Shown here: positions 10,681-20,900 of the stretch, piece after piece
How positions within the stretch are numbered: the first letter of the stretch is position 1
Layout: each line of letters begins with the position of its first letter
Source of the DNA: Diplonema papillatum
Taxonomy: Eukaryota > Euglenozoa > Diplonemea > Diplonemida > Diplonemidae
Length of the DNA: 64,000 nucleotides
Reading direction: 5' to 3'
Assembly (NCBI GenBank): GCA_030068145.1
Contig: JAPJBO010000528.1
Coordinates: forward strand, 1 to 64,000
The notes under the pieces: model-generated
Told to the model about the DNA's origin: nothing
The model's input: the letters and a program-made list of their open reading frames with translations, nothing else
Databases searched by the model: none
Translations under genes and position numbers: made by a program

Positions 10681-11699
10681 TCGCAACTTCCGCCGCATGG
10701 GGCTGGACCGTGCGTGCGACGTGGACCCCCCGTACGAGATGCTGCGGGACCTGGGTATTTGGGGCGCTGGCACCCTGCTGCATCCTCAGGACGGGCTGGC
10801 CGGTGTCGGAGTTAGTTGAGTACGTCATCCACTCGCCTGGCCCGCCCGGTCAGCCCGAGATCACCAAAGAAGAGCTGCTGCACCGCAACCCGACGCCCTG
10901 GCAAGGTCGAGGCAGGCCATCCGTGCTGACTTCCCGGCGAACAAGACCATTAGGGGCTCGGTCCGAAAGGGGCTGGTGACAGGTTCCAGTCTACCGACGA
11001 ACACGGCTACCTGAGGAAGTTCATGATCCGCCGGTGAAGTCCGGTGAGCACGTTCCCCTTAGAGCAGAGCGCGCCTGCGACGACGGCGGAATCCTAATAC
11101 ACCAGTCGTTCGAAGAGGCCGCGGCGGCGCAGCGCACTACAGCGCATTCGTGAAGGTCATGGCAAAGGTCGCGGGCAGGGGCCTGAAGCCTCCCTGGCGG
11201 TAAAGCTGAGCTTTGCGACGTCGGCGCTCTTCGGCAGAATGGGCCGGTTGGGCCAGCTGCAACCCGTCTCTGTGGTTCGGTGACGAAGACGAGTCTACGT
11301 CTCGGCGCGTGGGGACAACGATGTCGTCCCGGGCAACGCGTGCTCGACAGGATCCCGGGAATAACATCGCGGCCCTGCCCACGCAGGCTCCTACACGCTT
11401 GGGCGGGACTCCCCATCCGGGGCATCCTGCAGAATGGGGGAAGTCGACCAGCGTGTTCGCACGATCGGCCAGCAAACGCAAGCTTGCTCGCCGCCAGCTG
11501 AGCTCCGTCTGTTAGACTCACAGCCACGGTTGCGCACCTGCCGCCTCCGTCGCTTAGTCAGTCCCGCACAAGCCGCCCCTGCTAGCAGCGGCTGCGCCGT
11601 CGGCTCTGTCCCACAGCTTTAGCAGGCCAGCTAAGGACCGTAACCAGTAACCACGTATTCTGTTTGGGCGAATGCGGCATCAAATGTACGTTAAATGCG

Positions 11700-12360
11700 C
11701 GGGACGAGCGGAAGCAACGGCTCCGAGCGACCCCTCGAAGGAGCGGAATTTAAGTAACAATTTCCGAGTGGGACTAGTCCCCTAAGGGCACATTCCACAT
11801 TGGGACTAGTCCCCTAAGGCACCTTACCCAAAAAAAAAATATTCTGAAAACGGGCCGGTTAAAAAGATTTTTTAACCATGGGGGTTTCTGGTGAAAACTT
11901 TTTTGTGCTCCTGCGGACTCCCACAGGACCTACACAGCCTCAGAGGCAGCTGGGGTAAAAAAGCAGGTGTCACACCCGCATTTCGGGTGTGGATTTACAC
12001 GCGTTTGGGTTGTAGCACACCCACTTTTCGGGTGTGACTCGGGCACACCCTCTTTAGCTCAAGCTTCTGAGACTCGACCTCACCGTATACAGGTACAGGT
12101 CATATTACCTGTAACTGCAGCCATGCCAAGTATTGTAGGCCCACCTACAATTCCACCTATGAAATCAGGCACATCTGAAGGCTCCGCTGGCCATCTTTGT
12201 ATGATCCACAACGTGACAGCGGACGTGCCACATTGGGTTGTCGACTTGTACAGTGTGTCACTACAGCAACAATTCACAAGCTACTCTGAAGCTGCCGCAC
12301 AAGCGTCGATTGCAAGCTCACATCTGTCCTACTACTAGCTTAAAAGCGACAGTTGTAACA
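11700..12360. repeat. Gene-free stretch with palindromic repeat fragments
   Basis: GGGACTAGTCCCCTAAGG occurs twice at about 11,772-11,820 and is related to the long palindrome at 51,117. The segment 11,968-12,060 has repeated CACACCC/GGGTGTG half-sites related to sequences at 24,830, 29,915 and 31,590. From 12,060 to 12,360 nothing is identified. Confidence 0.55.
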
Positions 12361-12365
12361 TTTTT

Positions 12366-12412
12366 GTGAGACTGCCGGAGTACCGGAGTTTCAAGCGAAC
12401 TTTCACTCACAC
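12366..12412 (+). repeat. First copy of the recurrent CCGGAG-TTTCAAGCGAACTTT motif
   Basis: A ~45-bp motif of the form GGAGACTTTAAAACCCCGGA followed by TTTCAAGCGAACTTTCACTC. Other copies, all on the plus strand, are near 14,190, 15,510, 16,436, 16,768, 17,118, 24,191, 25,195, 28,100 and 55,657. A variant ending in a TCTAATCCACAAATAACGCT block is at 14,418 and 53,166, and another variant at 26,969. Confidence 0.75.
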
Positions 12413-12937
12413 AAGCCCCTTTCCCGCGCGCAGCGTGGGGATTTTTTTTTCTGGCCATGTTGACAGGACGTAGCCTTCGCTCAATGGAAGCTGAAGTTTC
12501 CCATCAAGGTGTTAGCCGCCGCCGTAGGCCGCGCAGTCGCGAGGAAGAAGAGGGCCCGCAGCGTTACAAGGCGGCGATCCCCCGCGAGACGAGCTCGCCC
12601 GCCGGCCAGAGCGCCCGCTGCAGCACCAACTCCGGTGCCGCCACTCACTGTAGCAGAGCCGCAACCTGCAGCGCGCCTCCGGAGCGACTTACGCCCGCCG
12701 TAGCAGTGCGAAGAGAAGTGAGGAGACCGGAAACTCCCCGGAGAGATGGTCCCTGCACTCTAACTCGTCTCTCTCTCTCTCTCTGTTGACTTTTTAACCG
12801 GGATTTTCCCGAATTTCGGGGATTAGAGTAACCCCTGGGTGCTTGTTACAAAAACTATAACTCAAAAAAAAGGGGAGGGTCATCAGAAACCCAAAACAGG
12901 AAGCCAACCAACCCCTCTAACTATCGAATATAACAAG

Positions 12938-13483
12938 ATGCACCGTGTGCTGGGGCTGGTCCTGCTCGCAGTCTTGTCGGCTCAGGCGCAATTGCGTTTT
13001 TCCTCTCCGCGGTATCAGGAAATGGTGGCGATGAACGGGACGTGCGGGGCGGTCTGGCGGTCGATGACTTGGACCAATGTGTACAAATCGGGGAACGGCA
13101 GCTGCACCGGCGTCAGCCTGGGGCTGCCGCGGTCGAAGCTTGCGGTTGCGTACATCGTGAAGGAGGAGACCGACGGCATCGCGCGTGGGGCGTACGTGCA
13201 GGTCTTTACCGGCGACGTGCCCGGGCCCAGGAGGCAGCTCGCTGCCTGCGGCCACGCCGACATGCCCGCCTTAGTGCTGACGCTGAAGGTGGACGAGTTC
13301 GTGGTGGCCTGCGTCAACGCCGCGCAGACTGAGGTCGTCGCGGAAACGTTCGTCGGCAACGCGGCGGGCGGTGGCTCCTTCGTCGTCGCCGAAGCCCTCG
13401 CAGACAACATCACCGAACCCGCCGTATGCTGGCTTTCGACCGTTTCGTGCAGGGGGATTAGCTTCTATGTCCACATCTGGACT
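12938..13483 (+). CDS. Type I membrane protein, exon 1 (signal peptide and ectodomain start)
   Basis: Exon 1 starts at the first ATG. It encodes a hydrophobic signal peptide (MHRVLGLVLLAVLSAQAQ) and about 165 residues of ectodomain with possible N-glycosylation sites (NGT, NGS, NIT) and several cysteines. I place the donor after 13,483 (ACT|GTCAGT, phase 0) because joining to the phase-0 acceptor at 14,527 gives an uninterrupted IWT-ITTFPDGSF reading; the donor is weak, so this is inference. A MITE copy begins 30 bp later. With exons 2 and 3 the gene encodes a secreted domain, a Pro/Ser/Thr-rich stalk, one transmembrane helix and a short tail. The DGSFAVSW-type pattern in exon 2 resembles beta-strand repeats, but I do not recognise the family. 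Confidence 0.7.
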
Positions 13484-13512
13484 GTCAGTCCAAATTTGGA
13501 AAGGCCGCCGAG

Positions 13513-13778
13513 AAAATACTCGAGGGGCTGCCTTGTGCTTACTTCGAAGGAGGCTAGAGGGGGGGAGCCAATACAACTGATGGTGCTTACGCCCGCCACT
13601 GAACCCAGATTTACCTGCACATTTACCTCCCTTGATCTTGGAATACTGTTGCGATAGTGGAGTCATCGGCATGCCGATGAGTACCACACTATCACCGCAC
13701 ATTTACCTCCTTTGGTCTTTTGCAGCTGGCAGCCTCCTCAAGTGTTTCCTACAAAGCAGGCGCTTATCCAAAAAATGG
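13513..13778 (-). mobile_element. MITE family A, copy in intron 1 of the membrane-protein gene
   Basis: Family A has inverted ends of the form AAATACTTGAGGAGGCTGCC, with a conserved TTTGTATAAGCACCTGC extension at one side. This copy is in minus orientation. It carries an extra ~70-bp internal insertion with the palindrome CATCGGCATGCCGATG, flanked by a duplicated GATCAAAGGAGGTAAATG-type segment. The copy at 52,703 has the same insertion. Confidence 0.8.
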
Positions 13779-14039
13779 GTAAAAAAAAAAAAAAAAAAGA
13801 AAAAAGCGCCGTCTTTGCCAAATGCGATCGAGAGGTCATGAGAAGTGTATGTCTACGGATAATAGAGCAAGAGCCAGACAAAGCGTCAGCATGGGCCACC
13901 TGGCTGAATTTCTATTTGCAAAAGGGAGTAAACTGAATGGTGAGTGGGGGGGGATTGTCCCAGAGGAAGAAGTTTTTGTTTGAACGGAGGAAATCAAAGG
14001 TCCACAAGAAAAACAAAGCAAGCAAAAAACAAAGTCGTC

Positions 14040-14470
14040 AGGCATCAGAACGACGCATATTGTCGACCGCACAAAAATCCCGGACATGGCTAGCCATGAG
14101 CCAGAACGAAAGCGTCCACCAAATATACAACCCGTAACCAGACAGCCCTTTCTTGCACTCAGAGAACCCATTCATGAACGGTCACACGGAGACCCTAAAA
14201 CCCCGGAATTTCAAGCGAACTTTACTTCTAAAAACCTGGCTTTCCACACCGCAGCAGAACGACCACACCCTACCCAATCCCAAACACCCTTTTATCGCGT
14301 TAGGGGACTTCACAAGATTTCACAACGGAGTGACACATCATCCGAAACGAGCGGCACTCTCTCACTTTTCTCAACCCTCTCAACCCCCTCCATACCCAAG
14401 CCTCTACGGTCAACCGGAGACTTTAAAACACCGACCTTCTAATCCACAAATAACGCTAAAAAATGGCATG
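14040..14470 (+). repeat. Dispersed repeat G in intron 1
   Basis: Three blocks. AACGAAAGCGTCCACCAAATA through CATTCATGAACGGTCACACGG is repeated at about 15,400-15,545. GCAGAACGACCACACCCTACC recurs at 52,145. ACTTCACAAGATTTCACAACGG through TAATCCACAAATAACGCT recurs at 53,067-53,215. Parts of the last block appear at 26,940-27,013. No coding potential. Confidence 0.75.
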
Positions 14471-14526
14471 CCACCAATGGTGGCACCACCCAGTCCAGCT
14501 TACTCACGCCCACCAACATCATACAG

Positions 14527-15056
14527 ATCACAACCTTCCCCGATGGGAGTTTCGCCGTGTCGTGGCTGGACCACGGGGCGAATACGACGATGCGCACCCG
14601 CCGTTGCACTTCTGACGGCACTTGCGACGACCCGATTCTCGACTTGTACAGCGGTGCCCTGCTGCGCTACCACTCGTCCACCTCCAAGGACTACCTAGTC
14701 GTGTATACGGTGTTGCATCACTCGCTCGACGGGTGGACGATGATCGCAAGGTTTGCGGATCTCATGGTACTCGAAGGAGACCCGGTGCCGCTGGCGTACA
14801 TTCCTAACTTGTCGGACCTGTACACGGCGCAGTCGATAATCATGTATCGTCAGGGGTTCTTGGTTGTCTGGACCGGCGTTGACGACAGCGGAGAGGGCGT
14901 CAATGCGCGCCTCTTCCTGCGCAACGGCACCGCGCTCGGCGAGATGGTGGTGGCCAACCAGCCCACGGAGGGTGCGCAATATCACCCCCACCTATTCGGG
15001 TATGGGTTACCTTTCTCTTCAGGGGACGCCGTCGGAAACGCAAAAATCGTTGTCCG
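14527..15056 (+). CDS. Type I membrane protein, exon 2 (ectodomain)
   Basis: The acceptor is CATCATACAG|ATC at 14,527 with a plausible branch string (CTTACTCAC) upstream. The exon encodes about 150-175 residues: ITTFPDGSFAVSWLDHG, then LYSGALLRYHS, DYLVVYTVLHH, GFLVVWTGVDDSGEG and ARLFLRNGTALGEMVV. These alternating strand-like blocks with an aromatic after each hydrophobic run suggest a repeated beta-structure ectodomain. The 3' limit is uncertain: a phase-1 donor at 14,971 (GAGG|GTGCGC) would match the phase of the acceptor at 15,999, but the frame stays open to a MITE-A remnant at 15,057. No intron signal is compelling here. Confidence 0.6.
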
Positions 15057-15140
15057 GCTCGAAGCAAGCAAATGTCCTCGAGGAGCTGCCTTGTGCTTCG
15101 AAGGAGGCTAACGGGGAGAAACAATACAACTACAAAGTGC
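15057..15140 (-). mobile_element. MITE family A remnant
   Basis: CCTCGAGGAGCTGCCTTGTGCTTCGAAGGAGGCTA matches one terminus of MITE family A in minus orientation; the rest is lost. It lies at the end of exon 2 of the membrane-protein gene. Confidence 0.65.
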
Positions 15141-15399
15141 CTTAACTGTGGCGAGCAACGAACAGTTTTACCCAGCAAATCTACCCCAAAAAAACCTTAT
15201 ATTAGGGCGGAAACAACCCCGCACCACGTGAAGCACCGCAAGTGTCACGAAACCCAAGCACTACTCTACAAGAAAATACATAAAAACGTGGACAACAGAC
15301 GGGTACGGGCTACAAGGCAACCCCTGCTCAACTTGTAGATCGTGGGGGGCCCAAGACTGCGCTCCACGAAGGAATGTACTTGGTGTCCGTCACAAACAG

Positions 15400-15560
15400 T
15401 CCCGGATATGGCCAGCCATAACCCATAACGAAAGCGTGCACCAAATATACAACCCGTAACCATATAGCCCTTTTTTGCTCGAAGAGAACCCATTCATGAA
15501 CGGTCACACGGAGTCCCCAAACCCCCGGAATTTCAAGCGAACTTTAACTCTACGACGCGG
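15400..15560 (+). repeat. Dispersed repeat G, second copy
   Basis: Direct repeat of about 14,090-14,240 (AACGAAAGCG, CCAAATATACAACCCGTAACC, CATTCATGAACGGTCACACGG), ending in the recurrent TTTCAAGCGAACTTT motif. It lies in the presumed second intron of the membrane-protein gene. Confidence 0.8.
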
Positions 15561-15999
15561 GTTCTGTATCAGTAATTAAAAGTGTATGCGAGCGGATCGG
15601 CTACCAAGAGAAAGGCTGCGGAGTGGGCATCCTGGCTCAAGAATGAGTTAAAGTCTAGCCCGACACGTGAGGCTTCCTATCCAAATCCTGTTACCGTAAT
15701 TGGAATGATGTTGGACTAAAGCTGGAACGGGTAAAATGACAGACCGGGTAAAACCTGGAACACGGGTGGTGAAAGTGACAAGTGGGCAGTACTTCGATTC
15801 CGACAGTACCCACTCAAAGTCCTGAACTTAAACACACACGCGCACAACACCAGAGAAGGGCAGCTGGCGCACAGCTGTGACGTGAGGAAGCCAACGGCCT
15901 GGGCCGTACTCCGCAACAGGGGTTACCCAGACATGAATTCTACACGCGCACAACACAGGCCGGTACATCTCCCTGGTAGCGCGTTTCCGGCTTTCGTAG

Positions 16000-16412
16000 T
16001 GTACTCCTCGCTGGTTGAGGGAGAATACTCTGTCATCGCCGATACAGTTATCATTACATTCCCCCCGACGCCACCAACGGAGGCTCCCCCGTCACTGACG
16101 CCATCAACCGCGGCCCCTCCGTCACAGTCTCCTCCGTCGGAGGATACGAGCGCCCCGTCGACAGCCACGCCCGCGACGGAGACGGCAAGTCCCGAGCGAA
16201 GAGACGCCGACGATGACGATGACGACCAACTACCGCCGGGTGCCATCGTCGGCATCGTCATCGGGGTGTTGGCGGCGGTGTTGGTGGTGGTCGCGGCGGT
16301 CGTGTGGTTCACCAGGGCGCCCGCGCAACCGTCCAACGGCGTGGAGCAACTTCCCGCGCACGAAGACAAGGAAATGAAGCCTACCGAGCCCGCAGTGCAC
16401 GGCCCGGCGTAA
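16000..16412 (+). CDS. Type I membrane protein, last exon (stalk, TM helix, tail)
   Basis: The proposed acceptor is GGCTTTCGTAG|TG. The exon encodes VYSSLVEGEYSVIADTV, then a ~50-residue Pro/Ser/Thr-rich stalk ending in a run of Asp. The transmembrane helix AIVGIVIGVLAAVLVVVAAV follows, then a ~33-residue cytoplasmic tail (HEDKEMKPTEP) and TAA. This is the expected C-terminus of a single-pass surface protein; a signal peptide 3 kb upstream in the same orientation fits one split gene. Three decayed copies of the TM/tail segment follow. Splice joins are inferred, not proven. Confidence 0.7.
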
Positions 16413-16449
16413 GCAAGACTTTCGAGAAAAACGAAGACTTTAAAGCTCC

Positions 16450-17455
16450 GGAGGTTCAAGCGAACTCTCTAAAAGCGGTGCAAATATGGTCCGCCAACCC
16501 TCCCGCGATCATGTCCCTACGACTTGATGCTGGCATCACACATGCGTGCAATCCAGTGGACTATGATTGCACTGGATTTCACACTGGATTCGCGGGGGTG
16601 CCATCGTCGGCATCGTCGTCGGGGTGTTGGCGGCGGTGTTGGTGGTGGCCGCGGCGGTCGTGTGGCTCACCACGTCCAACGGCGGGAAGCAACTTCCCGT
16701 GCACGAAGGCAAGGAAATGAAGCCTACAGAGCCGCAGTGCACGGCCCGGCGTAGGCAAGACTTTCGATGGAGACTTTGAAGCTCCGGAGCTTCAAGCGAA
16801 GTCTCACTCTAAAAATTCATTGCACTCTAAAATGGTGCAAGTATTCCCGCGATAATGTCTATAGGCAGAACCTACGACTTGGTGCTACCATCACACTGGA
16901 TTCGCGCGAGTGACACATCTGGACTCGCGGGGGTGCCATCGTCGTCGGGGTGTTGGTGGCGGTGCTGGTGGTGGTCGTGGCGGTCGTGTGGTTCACCAGG
17001 GCGCCCGCGCAGCCGTCCAACGGCGTGAAGCAACTTCTCGCGCATGAAGACAAGGAAATGAAGCCTACCGAGCCCGCAGTGCACGGCTCGGTGTAAGCAA
17101 GACTTTCGAGAAAAACGAAAACTTTAAAGCTCCGGAGTTTCAAGCGAACTCTCTAAAAGTGGTGCAAATATGGTCCGCCAACCCACCCGCGATCATGTCT
17201 ATAGGCCGAACCTACGACTTGAACCTAACATGGAACATGCGTGCAATCCAGTGTATGATCGCACTGGATTTCACACTGGATTCGCGGGGGTGCTATCGTC
17301 GGCATCGTCGTCGGGGTGTTGGTGGCGGTGCTTGTGGTGGCCGCGGCGGTCGTGTGGTTCACCAAAGCGAAGCAACTTCCCCCGCGCACGAGGGCAAGGA
17401 AATGAAGCCTACAGAGCCCGCAGTGCACGGCCCAAGGCAAGACTTTCGAGAAAAA
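16450..17455 (+). pseudogene. Three decayed tandem copies of the membrane-anchor exon end
   Basis: The GGTGCCATCG start of the TM segment recurs at 16,239 (gene), 16,597, 16,932 and 17,289, spacing 335-358 bp. Each copy still encodes a hydrophobic helix of the GAIVGIVVGVLAAVLVV type. Copy 2 has a 1-base loss near the stop, copy 3 reads through to a matching stop (KEMKPTEPAVHGSV), and copy 4 has lost part of the tail. The spacers contain the recurrent TTTCAAGCGAACTCT motif. They may be pseudo-exons or alternative last exons. Confidence 0.8.
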
Positions 17456-17495
17456 TGGAGTGGGTCCAAAGCGACTCTCCCCATCTGGATTCGCC

Positions 17496-17928
17496 GGGGG
17501 GAAAATCTTAGTTTCGTGTTCAGGCGCTACTTGCCTCTAAGTGTTTGATGCTAGCATCAAGTCTTCTTCGCGGAATGCAGAGTCTTTTTTCTTCTTTTTT
17601 TCTTTTTTTCCGTTTTCTGTTTTTTCTGTTCTTTCTTTCGTTGTCGCCAATTTCTTTTTTCTCCTTTTACTTCTAATTTTAACTTTAATTTTCTTTACCA
17701 TGGTATTTTTGGACTTTCTGGTGCCGTAGAGTAGTTCTTCTTTCTCTATGCCGCCCACGTCGATGTTCGTTTAGCAGCGGCTGCCGAATCATGCCGTGGC
17801 ACCGTCCTTTTGTGCGTCTGCCTTGCTGAAGAAGTGTGGGAAAGGAGTCCAGGACTCCGTGGTTTGAAACCATGTACTATGGCTTCACTTCCTCCTCCCT
17901 TCGTCCGTTTTTCTTTAAAAAAAGGGGG
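17496..17928 (-). repeat. Penelope-like element flanking repeat (pLTR), downstream copy
   Basis: 433 bp nearly identical to 23,355-23,790 in direct orientation; the differences I see are small indels. It starts GGGGGGAAAATCTTAG and ends in an A-run then G-run. It contains the perfect palindrome CTTGATGCTAGCATCAAG. Direct flanking repeats of this sort are typical of Penelope-like elements. Confidence 0.9.
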
Positions 17929-17994
17929 TTTACAAATTGGGTTGTGGCTCGTAACCAACCGCCACGGGGCACTACTTCCACCAGGTGAAAGTGT

Positions 17995-20900
17995 TTACGC
18001 TTTCTCGAGAGAGATGACGTAGCCATTGGTTGTGAATCTCCTGGCACATTCCTCCCATGAGAGTACGGATACTTGCTGGTCGTCGTAGCATACCCATTCA
18101 TCGTCTTCCTTTAACACGGTATAGTAATGACCTGCCGTTGCTCTTCCGGTGTGGATAATGAAGCCTTTTACCGTGTAGGAGTCTTCACCGATCAGTATGG
18201 TTTGTCGGATCGGGGTGCGGGCTGGTATTTTTATTTCTTCGCGTGTTTTTTTCGATAGCTGTGCTCGTTGCAGTAGTACATCCATTTGCTTTGGAAATGT
18301 GTAATCTTCCTTCGTGGATCCAACGGTCTTTTTGTTACAGGTGCTACAGGGGAAGTCGTCCACTTTGGTTGCTCTCTTGTTTTGCACTTTCTTTATCAGA
18401 TCCTCAACTGACTCGGTGTAGGGCTTCTCCCTGTTTTTGAGTTCAAGCATCAGGAACGGTTCTGACGCCGGCGATGCTCGTGAAGACTCTTTGCATATTG
18501 TGCACGTTGTCAAACGGGAGTATGTCACCGTAGCTTGGTCGTCGTCGTCGCCCGTCACGCAGGAGCGTATCCACGTCAGCAGTTCGTGCACGTCCCGATG
18601 CGCGGAGTCGTCTGCCGTCGTGTTGAACACGAGGCTCCGGAGTGTGGCCATTGTACCGTGGATGTTTTGGCCTGCGTCGAAATCCGTGAACAGCCTCTGC
18701 ACCATCTGCTGGTTGGTGTCCAGGTGCGTTAGGTTTGCGAGTTGTAGTCGGAAGGACGTCCTTCGCGCCAGGAACTGCACGCTGGCGGCGAAGAAACATG
18801 AGTTGCGAATGTTCGTTATGCCGTTGCGTCCAGGTGGGTTTGTTGGTTTCGTCGCAGGGTGCGTAGTGCTGGTGGGTTCGGATTTGTGCGGCGACGTAGA
18901 CTGCGGCGAGGTTCTCCCGGGTGGATGTTTCGGTGAGCCGTCGGGCGGTTGCGGCGTGCGGATGCTGATGTACGGTTTTTCCTCGTTGGTCGGGCGACCT
19001 TCGTCATAGGCCTTTCCGACGAAGTGGTGAAACCGTGACAGCACTCGCGCATCTAATTCGTACTTTCCGTACGTTTGTGCCACGAACGTGTCGAACGTGC
19101 GCCGGAGTTCCCGTCCAGAGAATCCTCGGTTCCGAAGTCTGTAGTACACCTTCATGACCTCGACCTTCAGATCTGGCATGTTGTTGCAGATGCGCGCTGC
19201 TCGGATCAGTGCGCCTTTGAAGATCGAGGTTCCGGTGTTTCGTGGTACCGTGGATTCGACGTGGGTGTACTTTATCGGATTCCAGGGGAATTCCTCACCC
19301 TTGTCCAGGACAGACATCCGAATGAAGTCCGTCTTGTCATTCCTCTCCATCCGGATCCGCATCCCCAAAAAGACTACGTCGTCGACACCTTTCGACGTTT
19401 CACCATACTCCATGCCGTAGATATCTTCCGGCGGTGGTCGAACACCCCAGGTCAGGAAGTCGTCAATGAATCTGACGCTGTCGGCGTGATTCCTGGCCTC
19501 TTCTTGCAATCCTTTCGCGACCAGGCCGTCGATGTACTGCTTTTCGCACCAGTAGCAGTATAAGTTGGCGAGGTCTGGGCTTGCATTGCCGCCCATGGGG
19601 ATTCCGGATACCTGCTGGTAGCATGTTCCACCGTTGGTGACGAAGGTGTTACCAACAATGAAGCTGACCAGTGCTCGAATCTCTTCGACATTGTAGGAGG
19701 TCGTGTTCGATTCGTCTGGTTTCCCAAATTCGAAACGGTGTTTGGCGCGCTGGGCTTCTACGTTCGCTCCTTTTTCGGACTTCATGTACTCGAAAGCCTC
19801 TGCAACCGCAGACATAACATAGTCAACAATCTGCTTCTGCGGAATCTTCGTGTACATCTCTTTGAAGTCGAAGGTTCGTGGCGCTTTTTTGCGCAGTCGA
19901 GCGTAGTTCGTCTTTATGTGTACTGCTACGTCATCGACCGACTCCACGACGAAGAAACGACGTATCCCCGTTTGCGAAAACGCCGCTTCGTCCTTGCTTC
20001 GGAGCGTTGCTAGCACCAGCTTCAGCAAACCGGAGGCTTCTTGGTGTGCAGGGGTTGTGGATGCACGTGTCTTCATTCGTTTCTTGTCGCGGCCTTTTTC
20101 GTCTCGGTCCTTCTGTTCGTCTTTCTTCTCAACGTTTCCTTTCTCCGACACGCCGGCAATGTACCGCATCCGTGGTTCGGGTTTGTGGAGCTTCGGGATG
20201 CCGTAAAGGTACGGTAGGTTGTCGGTGTGTACGAACTTGTGTGACTTGTTGAAGTCACGGTGTCGTTCGAGCACGTCATCAATCGACTCGCCAACTTCCT
20301 GGTACGTTGAGCTCTGTTGTAATTCGTCCCGTAAGAGCTCCTTGTATTTTTCCTTGCAGATAAACCCGAAGTCATGGGACGTCTTATCTACAGGGAGAAA
20401 CACGAGGTGCTCCTGGAGCTTCTTCAGGGTGCGTAAGGCGTCTCGGAGTTGAGGTTCGTCGGTGTGCGCGTTGAGAGTTCCAAGGACGGCGTCGAACTCT
20501 TCGACCAGAGTTGTTGAAAATCTGGTCTTCTCGTCCTCGCTCGCCTTCGGGAAATTCGAGTTCACGAATTCTTCGACGTCGTGTCTTATCGAGTCGTACA
20601 TAGTCATCGGACTACTCGCGACCCGGTATTTTCGTCCTTTTCGAAAAAGTGAAAGGAGGGCTTCGTCAGTCTTCAGATCCGTTGCAAGTCCTAAAGCGTG
20701 TCCACCAAGATCCGGGCGGTGTGGTGTCATATGCTGCATGCATGGGCAAACCGAACCTGAGCTAGTCGGTTGATTCGCTTCGTAACTTACTTCGGTGACG
20801 TTGCTGACGAGGGTTACCAAAGGTGGCTTCAGGCGGTTGCTCACCATGAGGTTTTTGAGGACGGCCGGGTTGGGGCACGTTTCGCGAACCCGTGCGCGTG

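Noticed and set aside
10499..11030. Short frames with DPPYEMLRDLGIWGAG and VEYVIHSPGPPGQPEIT segments
   Set aside because: They read protein-like over short stretches but lie in different frames within a decayed duplication, and I recognise no family.
12457..12700. Small basic protein (KVLAAAVGRAVARKKRARS)
   Set aside because: No ATG in that frame near the start, arginine/proline low complexity, and no homologue recognised.
17540..17730. Possible hammerhead ribozyme in the Penelope flanking repeats
   Set aside because: Penelope-like elements often carry hammerheads, and the element strand has CTGAACACGAAAC. It lacks the required CUGANGA and stem II, so I do not call it.
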